Assembly: GCA_964454675.1 (NCBI GenBank)
Contig: CAYVUB010000001.1
Location: 1 to 64,000, forward strand
Length of the DNA stretch: 64,000 nucleotides
DNA from: CAYVUB01 sp964454675
GTDB lineage: Bacteria > Bacteroidota > Bacteroidia > Flavobacteriales > Flavobacteriaceae
Direction of reading: 5' to 3'
Numbering within the stretch: position 1 is the stretch's first letter; each line of letters starts with the position of its first letter. Below the pieces are notes generated by a model. That model was not told the origin of the DNA. It saw only the letters and a list, made by a program, of their open reading frames with translations, and did no database searches. The translations under genes and the position numbers were made by a program. Positions 33,851 to 42,111 of this stretch are shown piece after piece.

Positions 33851-35302
33851 TCAATGTTTAAAATTTTTAGCCACTCGGTCGTCATCCAAAATTTCTTCTG
33901 TGGCTTTTTTTACTTTTTCCAGAGTGGTTTTTAAATCGTCTTTGAGATTGATTTCTTTATCCATGAGCATATTTAATATTGCTTTGTCCTGTGCTCTTCC
34001 TCGTGTCATGGCTTCGTGATAACCAATGGTTTCATTGAACGTTACCAATGAATATTTTGAGTGATACTCATTAGGAAACTCTTTTTCAAATGCCATCTCT
34101 AAGTTACGTTTTTCGCGGAATATGGCATTGTTAACGTGTCCTTTCATTTCATGAAAGTTGTCAATAGCTAAATCGGCAATGGCATCGGTGTCTTTTTTAC
34201 GGTTGGCTTCGTAAACTTTAAAAATGGTCTCCCAGTTGTCGTATCCTTGGTCAAGCACTTTGTCAAATTCAACCACATCTTCAAATGAGGCGTTCATTCC
34301 TTGTCCGTAAAACGGTACAATAGCATGAGCGGCATCGCCCATAAGTAAGGTGTTGCCTTTGTGATACCAAGGTGAACATTTTACAGTACCGAGCGGCGAT
34401 GTGGGGTTTTCAAAGAAATCATCAACCAGATTCGGCATTAATTCTAACGCATCTTTAAAGTATTTTTCAAAAAATTCGATAACCCGTTCTTTGGTTGTAA
34501 GGTTATTGAAATTGTAGTCGCCTTCATCAAAACTTAAAAACAAGGTTACGGTAAAGCTGCCGTCCAGATTGGGCAATGCTATCATCATAAACGCATCCCG
34601 GCCCCAAATGTGCAAGGCATTTTTATAGGTTTTAAAACCGCCGTTTTCGGCAGGCAGAATGCTTAATTCTTTATAGCCGTGTGTGAGCCAGTTTTGTGAA
34701 AAACTGAACAGGAATTTCTTTTCTAAAAAGTAGCTTTGTCTTAGTATAGAACCTGCACCATCGGTTGCGATGATGACATCGGCATCTTCAATAAATTCGG
34801 TATTGGTATCGTGGTCTTTAAAAAGTGCCGTGGTTTTTTCAAAATCAACCGATTGGCAATCTTTATTGAAATGAATGGTGACGTTTTCATGTTTTTCGGC
34901 TTCATCCAGTAATAAGGCGTTGAGGTCGCCTCTTGAAACAGAATTGATATATTCATGCTCACGACCGCTGTATGGTGCAAGCAGTGTGTTACCGTCCATA
35001 TCGTGAAGCATTCTGCCGGTCATCGGGATACAAAGTGTTTTGACTTTTTCTTCAAGCCCTACGAGCTTTATGCCTTTGTTACCTCTGTCGGAAAATGCCA
35101 GATTTATGGAACGTCCTGCGCTGATGTTTACTTTGCGTAAATCGGGGCGTTTTTCCATAACGGTAACATTAAAGCCGCGCTGTCCCAAACGCAAGGCGAG
35201 AAGCGAACCGCAAAGTCCTGCGCCGATGATGAGAATTGCCCCTTTTAATTCCCCTAAAGAGGGAAAATTTTGTTCTTCTTTATTATTTGTGTTGTTATTC
35301 AT
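33851..35302 (-). CDS. kmo: Kynurenine 3-monooxygenase
   Basis: This FAD enzyme hydroxylates kynurenine to 3-hydroxykynurenine with NADPH and O2. The 483-residue protein has the FAD motif ILIIGAGLCGSLLALRLG, VTVMEKRPD, the kmo-type segment RSINLAFSDRG and the second FAD motif LLMGDAAHAIVPFYGQGMN. The C-terminus carries no clear membrane anchor. About 20 residues precede the FAD motif, and part of them (FPSLGELKG) is encoded by a CCC..TTTAGGGG-type repeat, so the ancestral start may lie closer to the FAD motif. The gene follows kynU by 41 bases. Confidence 0.95.
   Translation of the reverse strand: MNNNTNNKEEQNFPSLGELKGAILIIGAGLCGSLLALRLGQRGFNVTVMEKRPDLRKVNISAGRSINLAFSDRGNKGIKLVGLEEKVKTLCIPMTGRMLHDMDGNTLLAPYSGREHEYINSVSRGDLNALLLDEAEKHENVTIHFNKDCQSVDFEKTTALFKDHDTNTEFIEDADVIIATDGAGSILRQSYFLEKKFLFSFSQNWLTHGYKELSILPAENGGFKTYKNALHIWGRDAFMMIALPNLDGSFTVTLFLSFDEGDYNFNNLTTKERVIEFFEKYFKDALELMPNLVDDFFENPTSPLGTVKCSPWYHKGNTLLMGDAAHAIVPFYGQGMNASFEDVVEFDKVLDQGYDNWETIFKVYEANRKKDTDAIADLAIDNFHEMKGHVNNAIFREKRNLEMAFEKEFPNEYHSKYSLVTFNETIGYHEAMTRGRAQDKAILNMLMDKEINLKDDLKTTLEKVKKATEEILDDDRVAKNFKH
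35238..35266. repeat. Imperfect CCCTnTTTAGGGG repeat inside the kmo 5' coding end
   Basis: On the minus strand TTCCCTCTTTAGGGGAATT is followed by AAAAGGGGC, resembling the hairpin at 35327 and the one inside valS. It encodes FPSLGELKGA of KMO. Confidence 0.45.
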
Positions 35303-35326
35303 AATTAATTAGAAATTGTAATAATT

Positions 35327-35343
35327 CCTTCCCTTTGGGAAGG
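35327..35343. repeat. CCTTCCC-TTT-GGGAAGG palindrome abutting the kynU stop
   Basis: A perfect 7-bp stem with a 3-base loop that begins directly after the kynU TAA. The adjoining GGATGGGCTT, which encodes the last KynU residues, looks like part of the same repeat unit. Confidence 0.6.
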
Positions 35344-36618
35344 TTAGGATGGGCTTAATATAGTTTTTAATTTTTCTACCATGTGATATACATCCTGATG
35401 ACTGTTGTACAGCGGTACCGGCGCACAACGTATTACATCGGGTTCGCGCCAATCGCTTATAACACCTGAGGCTGTGAGCTTTTTATGTAAATTTTTATCG
35501 GCATTTTTAACTTGAATGGATAACTGGCAACCACGCTCATCGGGATTTTGCGGCGTGATGATTTTGATGTTTGGATTGTTTAATTGTTGCAATAAAAACT
35601 CAAAATAACCCGTAAGTTGTCTTGATTTTTCGTGTAGTTTTTCAATACCTGCTTCATTAAAAATATCCAATGATGCTCTTATGGCTGCCATAGATAAAAT
35701 AGGCGGATTGCTCAATTGCCAGCCTTCTGCGCCGGGCAACACATCAAACTCGTGACGCATATTGAAGCGTGTTTGCTTGTTATGGCTCCACCAGCCGGTA
35801 AAACGGTTTAAGGTTTTGTCGTGAGCGTGGCGTTCATGCACGAAACAGCCTGCCAGACTTCCGGGACCGGAATTAAGGTATTTGTATGTACACCAAACGG
35901 CAAAATCGGCATTGGACTCATGAAGATTGAGCGGTATGTTTCCTGCGCCGTGAGCACAATCAAATCCTACAACGCAACCGTATTGATGCCCTAAGGTTGT
36001 GATGCGTTTTAGGTCAAAAAATTGTCCGGTATAATAATTAACGCCGCCTATCATGATTAAGGCAATTTCTTCGCCGTGTGTTTTCAGGATAGCTTCAAAA
36101 TCGTCATAATTAATGAGTTCTTCGCCTTTGGGTGCTTTCCATAGAATCAAACCGTCTATATCGTCATAACCGTGATGTCTGAGTTGCGATTCTACAGCAT
36201 ATTTATCAGAAGGAAAGGCATCGGCTTCAATAAGGATTTTATAACGGGTTTTGGTAGGTTTGTAAAACGATACCATCATAAAATGCAGGTTGGCAGTCAA
36301 GGTATTCATGACTACCACTTCAATAGGTTTTGCTCCTACAACTTTTGCCATACTTTCTGTTAAGAACTCATGATATGGTAACCACGGGTTTTTTGCTTCT
36401 GTATGTCCTTCAACGCCTAAGTTTGCCCAATCTTCCAGTTCTTGGTTGATATAAGTTTTTGTTAATTTTGGTTGTAATCCTAAAGAGTTTCCGCAGAGGT
36501 AAATCAATTCATCTCCATTGTTGTCCTTTGGGATATGAAATTTACTTTTGTAGTTTTTAAGCGGATCGTTTTGGTCTAATGTTATGGCATAATCAAGACC
36601 TGTTTTATAATTGGACAC
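35344..36618 (-). CDS. kynU: Kynureninase
   Basis: This PLP enzyme cleaves 3-hydroxykynurenine (or kynurenine) to 3-hydroxyanthranilate (or anthranilate) and alanine. The motifs are LCGNSLGLQPK, EWVVMNTLTANLHFMM-like (EVVVMNTLTANLHFMMVSFY), FDCAHGAGNIPL with the PLP Asp, and AVWCTYKYLNSGPGS with the Schiff-base Lys. I start at GTG 36618 (SNYKTGLDYA). The upstream alternative is a pair of TTG codons overlapping a -7 promoter box. It heads the nine-gene catabolic cluster. Confidence 0.93.
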   Translation of the reverse strand: MSNYKTGLDYAITLDQNDPLKNYKSKFHIPKDNNGDELIYLCGNSLGLQPKLTKTYINQELEDWANLGVEGHTEAKNPWLPYHEFLTESMAKVVGAKPIEVVVMNTLTANLHFMMVSFYKPTKTRYKILIEADAFPSDKYAVESQLRHHGYDDIDGLILWKAPKGEELINYDDFEAILKTHGEEIALIMIGGVNYYTGQFFDLKRITTLGHQYGCVVGFDCAHGAGNIPLNLHESNADFAVWCTYKYLNSGPGSLAGCFVHERHAHDKTLNRFTGWWSHNKQTRFNMRHEFDVLPGAEGWQLSNPPILSMAAIRASLDIFNEAGIEKLHEKSRQLTGYFEFLLQQLNNPNIKIITPQNPDERGCQLSIQVKNADKNLHKKLTASGVISDWREPDVIRCAPVPLYNSHQDVYHMVEKLKTILSPS

Positions 36619-36642
36619 TGTGATGCGTTTATGGTGTTTCAA

Positions 36643-36650
36643 CAAAAATA
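36643..36650 (-). promoter_or_regulatory. -7 promoter element of the kynurenine operon (TATTTTTG)
   Basis: TATTTTTG on the minus strand, 24 bases before the GTG of kynU. No TTG lies 17-23 bases upstream, so strength or dependence on an activator is unclear. Confidence 0.45.
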
Positions 36651-36703
36651 AGAATTATAAACCAAGAAAAGAAGCGAATGTTGTGGCTTATTGTTATAAA
36701 AAA

Positions 36704-36838
36704 AGAGCTCCAAATATTTGTTGAAGCTCTGTGGAATATATGAAGACGCTTAACGCGGGATTGTTTCTATAGTATAGTTACGGTTAAAAAGCATTGTTGG
36801 ATTATCAAGCATTGAGTTTTAACATTTTTTTAAATCAA
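36704..36838 (-). ncRNA. Candidate leader or small RNA upstream of kynU
   Basis: The 130 bases between two terminator-type hairpins contain no gene. On the minus strand the segment ends in AGAGCT...AGCTCT (36704-36730, with a nested CAAATATTTG palindrome) followed by seven T, so a transcript ending here is plausible. An internal pairing of AATGCTT with AAGCGTC is possible. It could be an attenuated leader of the kynurenine operon or a separate small RNA. I do not recognise its family. Confidence 0.35.
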
Positions 36839-36840
36839 AA

Positions 36841-36870
36841 ATAAAGCCCTCACAAATGTGAAGGCTTTAT
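36841..36870 (-). terminator. Terminator after the CdsZ-like gene
   Basis: ATAAAGCC and GGCTTTAT form the stem, with TTTTT on the minus-strand side, 27 bases after the stop codon. Confidence 0.75.
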
Positions 36871-36897
36871 ACTTATGGTTTGATGGAAACTTAATGT

Positions 36898-37677
36898 TTA
36901 AAGCTTAGCAAAAAACTTTTCCATTTTTTCTTTTTGTTCGTTTGCTAAAACGGCATCTACCAAAATGCGTCCGCTATGCTCGTCTGTAATTACTTTTTTG
37001 CGTGAAGCAATTTCTACTTGCACTTGTGGCGGTATGGTAAAGAATGAACCACCGGAAGCACCTCTTTCAATAGCTACAACAGCTAAACCGTTTTTTACAT
37101 TACGGCGTATTCTGTGATATGCTTCAACCAAGCGTTTGTCAATTTGATTTTGATATTCTTCAGATTTTTGAGCTAAAGCATTTTCTTCTTTTTCGGTTTC
37201 TGCCAAGATGGCATTCAATTCGCCTTTTTTATGCTTTAAGTGTGTCTGGCGGTCTTTTAAGCGCTCTTTAGTTTCAGAAATAATTTCTTTTTTCTGGTCT
37301 ATTTGCACTTTAAATTCTTTGATATGCTTTTCAGCTAACTGAATTTCTAATTCCTGAAATTCAATCTCTTTGGTTAGTGAGTTGAATTCTCTGTTATTTC
37401 TAACATTTTTTTGCTGCTCACCATATTTTTTAATTAAAGATTTTGCTTCTTCAATTAAATTCTTTTTAGACTTAATTTCTTCGTCAATAGTCAACAAATT
37501 GCTGTTTAATTTTTCAAGTCTGGTGTTAAGTCCTTCAACCTCGTCCTCTAAATCTCTTACTTCTAACGGAAGTTCGCCTCTAAGGTTTTTAATTTCGTCA
37601 ATTCTTGAATCGATAAGTTGTAAATCGTATAACGCTCTTAAACGTTCTTCAACAGAAACTTCAACTTTTTTTGCCAT
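36898..37677 (-). CDS. CdsZ-like coiled-coil protein with degenerate zinc ribbon
   Basis: The 259-residue protein is a long coiled coil (about residues 15-185) followed by the C-terminal domain of the C4-type zinc-ribbon family (PF02591). In that domain the family normally has two Cys pairs, around GG and before GRIL. Here they read ASGGSFFTIPPQ and TDEHSGRILVD, so all four cysteines are replaced while the surrounding residues are conserved. Its function is unknown; a chlamydial relative regulates type III secretion. It follows the Nif3-like gene by three bases. Confidence 0.85.
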   Translation of the reverse strand: MAKKVEVSVEERLRALYDLQLIDSRIDEIKNLRGELPLEVRDLEDEVEGLNTRLEKLNSNLLTIDEEIKSKKNLIEEAKSLIKKYGEQQKNVRNNREFNSLTKEIEFQELEIQLAEKHIKEFKVQIDQKKEIISETKERLKDRQTHLKHKKGELNAILAETEKEENALAQKSEEYQNQIDKRLVEAYHRIRRNVKNGLAVVAIERGASGGSFFTIPPQVQVEIASRKKVITDEHSGRILVDAVLANEQKEKMEKFFAKL

Positions 37678-37680
37678 AAA

Positions 37681-38775
37681 TTATAAATACGTTACTGGAT
37701 TGGTATTTGTCGTCGATAAAACGACTGCAAAATTAGTAATTTTTTTTGATAGATAGTCAGCTAAAAAGTTTTTTGTGAACTGTTCGCTTTCATAATGTCC
37801 TATATCGGCTAAAATTATAGTGTTTTCAGCAGCAAAAAAATCGTGATATTTTAAATCGGAAGTAATGAAAACATCGGCATTTGCTGACTTTGCAGCGTTT
37901 ATGGCAAAACTTCCCGAGCCGCCAAGAACGGCAATACGTTTCACGGTTTTTTTTATGATTTTTGAATGTTTAATGCATGAAACATTCATTTTTTGTTTTA
38001 CAAACGCTAAAAAATCGTTGGTTTCCATGTCATTTTCGAGCTCGGCGACCATTCCCATACCGATAGTTTGGTTATAATTATCTAAAGAAATAATTTCAAA
38101 AGCGACTTCTTCATACGGATGATGTTCAAAAAGTGCTTTAAGAATTTTTGATTCCAGATGTTTTTGAAATGTTACAGAGATTAATGTTTCTTCTTCATGA
38201 TGAATAGTGCCTTTTTCTCCTTTTACAGGATTTGAAATTTCATTGCCTCTAAAAGTTCCGATGCCTTCGGTATTAAAACTGCATTGGTCATAATTGCCAA
38301 TATGTCCGGCGCCAGCATTGAACAAAGCATTTCTTAAGCTTGACGCATTGCTTTTTGGAACATAAGTAATCAGTTTTTTGATGGTGCCTTTTTGTGGTAA
38401 CAGGATTTTTTTGTTTTTCAAGTTCAATGTATTACAAATAATATCGTTGACACCTTGTAAGGCATTGTCCAGTGCTGTGTGTATGGCATAAATGGCAATG
38501 TTGTGTTGTATAGCTTTTATCACTGTTCGTTCAACATACGAGTTGCCATCGAGTTTTTTTAAACCTTTAAAAATAATAGGATGAAAGCTTATTATAAGGT
38601 TGCATTTTTTGCTGATGGCTTCGTCAACAACCGTTTCGAGCGTGTCCAGCGTGACCAAAACGCCTGTGAGTTTTGTGTTTTTATCGCCAACCAAAAGTCC
38701 GACATTATCAAAATCTTCGGCATAATCCAATGGTGCTAATTCTTCGAGATACCGGATAACTTCGTTAATAATCAT
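37681..38775 (-). CDS. Nif3-like dinuclear metal-centre protein (GTP cyclohydrolase I type 2 homologue)
   Basis: The 364-residue protein has both Nif3 halves: AEDFDNVGLLVGD and ISFHPIIFKGLKKL with YAIHTALDNALQGVND at the front, and LGGSGSFAINAAKSANADVFITSDLKYHDFF with LADIGHYESE at the end, carrying the His and Asp/Glu metal ligands. A central insertion domain of about 110 residues (PII-like) separates them, as in the long Bacillus YqfO type. The physiological role is uncertain. It forms an operon with the CdsZ-like gene, an arrangement common in Bacteroidota. Confidence 0.9.
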   Translation of the reverse strand: MIINEVIRYLEELAPLDYAEDFDNVGLLVGDKNTKLTGVLVTLDTLETVVDEAISKKCNLIISFHPIIFKGLKKLDGNSYVERTVIKAIQHNIAIYAIHTALDNALQGVNDIICNTLNLKNKKILLPQKGTIKKLITYVPKSNASSLRNALFNAGAGHIGNYDQCSFNTEGIGTFRGNEISNPVKGEKGTIHHEEETLISVTFQKHLESKILKALFEHHPYEEVAFEIISLDNYNQTIGMGMVAELENDMETNDFLAFVKQKMNVSCIKHSKIIKKTVKRIAVLGGSGSFAINAAKSANADVFITSDLKYHDFFAAENTIILADIGHYESEQFTKNFLADYLSKKITNFAVVLSTTNTNPVTYL

Positions 38776-38801
38776 ATTATTTTACGCATTTAAATCAATC
38801 A

Positions 38802-38809
38802 CAAAGATA
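38802..38809 (-). promoter_or_regulatory. -7 promoter element of the nif3-cdsZ operon (TATCTTTG)
   Basis: TATCTTTG on the minus strand, 26 bases before the Nif3-like ATG, in the 55-base divergent gap with lpxK. Confidence 0.45.
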
Positions 38810-38830
38810 AAATATTATATTTTCGTTATC

Positions 38831-39835
38831 GTGAAAATATTAAGATACATACTGTTTCCTGTTGTTCCTGTTTATTATGTCGTGACCTGGTTGCGAAATT
38901 TATTGTATGATTGGGGCATAAAATCATCAAAATCATACAATTTTCCTGTGATTTGTGTTGGTAATTTGAGTGTTGGCGGCACAGGAAAAACACCGATGAT
39001 TGAGTATTTAATACGATTGCTTCACAGCGATTATAAAATTGCCACATTAAGCCGGGGCTATAAGCGTACTACAAAAGGATTTGTGCTTGCCGGTACAAAT
39101 GCCAATGCAGGTTCAATAGGTGATGAACCGTTTCAGTTTTATAAAAAGTTTGATGACATCATCGTGAGTGTTGATGCAAACAGGCAACGTGGTATTTCAC
39201 GATTACGAAATTTGCATCCGCATCCTGAGCTTATTTTATTGGACGATGCCTATCAGCACAGAAAAGTAAAAGCCGGATTTAATATTTTGCTTACGGCTTA
39301 TGGAAATTTGTTTACAGATGATTGTTTGCTGCCAACGGGAAATCTTAGAGAATCAAAAAATGGTGCAAAACGTGCCAATATGATTGTGGTAACAAAATGT
39401 CCTGATAATTTGAGTGATAACGAGAAATCGGTAATTGTAAACGGTATAAAGCCATTACCACATCAAACGGTTTTTTTTAGCCGTATTGTGTATTCAAAAC
39501 TGGTTTATAATGCCGGCGGAAAAAAGCCTTTGTCAGATTTTAAATCGAAGCGTTTTACACTCGTTACCGGTATTGCAAATGCACAACCTTTGGTAAATTA
39601 TTTGAAGTCTGAAGGGTTGGATTTTGAACATTTGAATTTTAGCGACCATCACGAATTTTCAGCATTAGAAATTCAAAATTTGAAATCTAAAACGTCTGTT
39701 TTAACTACCGAAAAAGATTACACCCGTTTACAATCACACTTTGAGACGGCAGAACGTCTTTATTATTTACCTATTGAATTGCACATTGATAATGATGTAC
39801 GGTTTAATCAATTGGTAAAAGAGTTTGTTAAATAG
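38831..39835 (+). CDS. lpxK: Tetraacyldisaccharide 4'-kinase
   Basis: LpxK phosphorylates the lipid A precursor at the 4' position on the inner face of the cytoplasmic membrane. The 334-residue protein has an N-terminal membrane helix (ILFPVVPVYYVVTWLRNLLYDWG), the Walker A SVGGTGKTP, SRGYKR, DDAYQHRKV (the acidic Walker B region) and FSDHHEFS near the C-terminus. The start is GTG at 38831. Its last eight bases overlap the 3' end of the sensor kinase gene on the other strand. Confidence 0.93.
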   Translation: MKILRYILFPVVPVYYVVTWLRNLLYDWGIKSSKSYNFPVICVGNLSVGGTGKTPMIEYLIRLLHSDYKIATLSRGYKRTTKGFVLAGTNANAGSIGDEPFQFYKKFDDIIVSVDANRQRGISRLRNLHPHPELILLDDAYQHRKVKAGFNILLTAYGNLFTDDCLLPTGNLRESKNGAKRANMIVVTKCPDNLSDNEKSVIVNGIKPLPHQTVFFSRIVYSKLVYNAGGKKPLSDFKSKRFTLVTGIANAQPLVNYLKSEGLDFEHLNFSDHHEFSALEIQNLKSKTSVLTTEKDYTRLQSHFETAERLYYLPIELHIDNDVRFNQLVKEFVK

Positions 39836-42062
39836 ATGAGGTTGTTGACTTTTGATTGTTTATTAACGCATTGTACAATTTCTTCTCAAAATCTTCCTGT
39901 TTAAAAGGTTTTGAAATAATATCATCAAAGCCTGCTTCATCAAACTCATGCATTTTATCTTCGAGCGTTACAGCTGTAAGTGCAAAAATAGTCAGTTCTT
40001 TATCAAATGTCCTGATGATTTTTGTGGCTTCAAGTCCGCTTATTCCCGGCATGTGAATATCCATCAGCACAACATCATATTTGTTTTCTTTAACGCGTTC
40101 AACGGCTTCTTCGCCATTATCAACAACGTCACAATACAAACTCATTTTGTTTAAAATCTTTTTGGTAATCATCTGGTTGATTTTGTTGTCTTCAACCACC
40201 AAAATTTTGATATTTGTTAAGTCCAATTCGTTAATTTCGTTAAATTGTGTTGTTTTTGGAATTTCAATAGTTTTTGCCGAATATTCAAGCGGTACTTCAA
40301 AGATAAAGGTTGAGCCTTTGCCGAGTTCGCTTTTAAGGTATATTTTGCCTTTAAGTATTTCAATAAGTCCTTTTACGATAGATAAGCCGAGTCCTGTGCC
40401 GCCGTATTTCCTGTTGATTTGAATAGAGCCCTGCGAAAAACTTTCAAACATGTTTTCTTGTTTTTCTTTGCTTATACCTATCCCGTTATCTTCAATTTCA
40501 AAGCGTATGGTGTATATGTCGCCTTCTTGATTAATTTTATAAACACGTACCCAGATATTGCCGTCTTTGGTAAATTTAATGGCATTACCTATAAGGTTGA
40601 TAAGAATTTGCGAAATCTTCAAATTATCGGCAACATAATTTTCCGGCAGTCCTTTTTCATAGTCAAACTGCATGATAATGTTGTTGTCTAATGCCGAATT
40701 GTTTAATGCCGAAACCACATTTTCTACTTTCTTTTTCAGGTTGAACAGTTCCGGATCAAGTTCTACCTTATTGGCTTCAATTTTATTAATTTGGAGAATG
40801 TCATTAATGAAGGTTAACAGGTAATCGCCCGAAAATTTCAATGATTTTAAATGCGGAATCTGATCCGGTTTTGGGTTTTCGTCCAAAAGCATATTGGTCA
40901 AACCCGTTACGGCATACAACGGTGTTCTAAGCTCGTGTGTCACGGTCGAAAGGAAATTTGCTTTGGTTTTTGAAGCAAGTTCTGCCCGTTCTTTGGCTAC
41001 AATCAACTCATCGTTCTTTTTGTGAAGCATATTGTTGGTTTTGAGCCTTATGTTGTTGTTTTTATATAGTGAAAGTGTTAATAATGATAAAATGGTAATT
41101 AACGCAATAGCCAAAATAGTTGTGATACGGGATAAATTATTTGCGGCATCGGCTTCTTCAAGCTTTAATTCCATTTGTTTTTTAGCCTCGTCATTATAGT
41201 TGTTTATGAATTGAGCGCGACGCTCGGGCGATAAATTTTCACGTTTAATATTAAGGAGCGAGTCTGACAGTTTGATGTGGCTTTTAAGAAAATCGTTTGC
41301 CAGTTTGTAGTTTTCTGTGCTTTGATAAATTTCGCTTAAAGTCAGATAACTTTCATTGATATTTTCAGGAATGTGGTTGTCTTTTGCAATTTTTAAACCG
41401 TCTTGAGTTACAGAAAGTGCCAGCGAAGTATTGCCGAGCTTGTGTAAAACCTTACCGTTGTTTATTAACGCACTGCTTAAAATATTAGGTTGATTGTGTT
41501 TTTTTGCAAGCACTATGGTTTTTTCCAAAATTGCCTTTGCAGATTTGTAGTCTTCCAGTTTGATATGAACAATAGCTTCATTTAGAGATACTTCAGAAAT
41601 ATAGCTTTCAAGACCTTCTTCTTCAAATTTTGTTTTTGACGAATTAAAATAATCCAAGGCTGTTTGATATTCTTTTTTGCTTGTGTGCAAAATACCTCTT
41701 GCATTGTAGGTAACGGCAAGATTTGCATAATCATTTATGGTTCTTTGAAGTTCGGCGGCTTTGGTTAAAGATACCAATGCATTTTCGGGTTCTTCAACCA
41801 AAAACTGAAGTTTTGCAATCTTGGTATGAATGATGCCTCTACTTTTTTTATCGTCTATTTGATTTGCAACTTCCAATGCTTTTTCCAAGTTGTCTTTAGC
41901 ATTGTAATAATCACCACGGTCAGATTCAAAACCTGCCTGGGTAATATGGCTTTCAATACGCATTTTTAATAATTCGGTATCGTTGGCTGAGGTTTTTTGA
42001 CCAAAGACAAACGATGAATAACCTATTAAAAAAGCAACTATATACGTTTTTATTTGGGACAT
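39828..42062 (-). CDS. Hybrid sensor histidine kinase with TPR sensor region and receiver domain
   Basis: From ATG 42062 the protein has 744 residues: signal peptide (IVAFLIGYSSFVFG), tetratricopeptide-like repeats to about residue 280, a membrane helix (ITTILAIALITILSLLTLSLY), a short coiled coil, a HisKA domain with His376 in VTHELRTP, a HATPase domain with N-, G1- and G2-type boxes (LIGNAIKF, DNGIGIS, GGTGLGLSI) and a receiver domain with Asp668 in VLMDIHMPG. The TPR sensor would be periplasmic. No separate output regulator is adjacent. The longer start at 42092 would overlap a -7 box and is rejected. Confidence 0.9.
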   Translation of the reverse strand: MSQIKTYIVAFLIGYSSFVFGQKTSANDTELLKMRIESHITQAGFESDRGDYYNAKDNLEKALEVANQIDDKKSRGIIHTKIAKLQFLVEEPENALVSLTKAAELQRTINDYANLAVTYNARGILHTSKKEYQTALDYFNSSKTKFEEEGLESYISEVSLNEAIVHIKLEDYKSAKAILEKTIVLAKKHNQPNILSSALINNGKVLHKLGNTSLALSVTQDGLKIAKDNHIPENINESYLTLSEIYQSTENYKLANDFLKSHIKLSDSLLNIKRENLSPERRAQFINNYNDEAKKQMELKLEEADAANNLSRITTILAIALITILSLLTLSLYKNNNIRLKTNNMLHKKNDELIVAKERAELASKTKANFLSTVTHELRTPLYAVTGLTNMLLDENPKPDQIPHLKSLKFSGDYLLTFINDILQINKIEANKVELDPELFNLKKKVENVVSALNNSALDNNIIMQFDYEKGLPENYVADNLKISQILINLIGNAIKFTKDGNIWVRVYKINQEGDIYTIRFEIEDNGIGISKEKQENMFESFSQGSIQINRKYGGTGLGLSIVKGLIEILKGKIYLKSELGKGSTFIFEVPLEYSAKTIEIPKTTQFNEINELDLTNIKILVVEDNKINQMITKKILNKMSLYCDVVDNGEEAVERVKENKYDVVLMDIHMPGISGLEATKIIRTFDKELTIFALTAVTLEDKMHEFDEAGFDDIISKPFKQEDFEKKLYNALINNQKSTTSSI

Positions 42063-42081
42063 TCGGGTTACTTTAAGGTAA

Positions 42082-42089
42082 CAAATATA
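42082..42089 (-). promoter_or_regulatory. -7 promoter element of the sensor kinase gene (TATATTTG)
   Basis: TATATTTG on the minus strand, 19 bases before ATG 42062 and inside the longer reading frame. The GAPDH gene ends 22 bases further upstream, so the kinase can be transcribed on its own. Confidence 0.45.
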
Positions 42090-42111
42090 CATATTTATTC
42101 GATAAAAGTAA

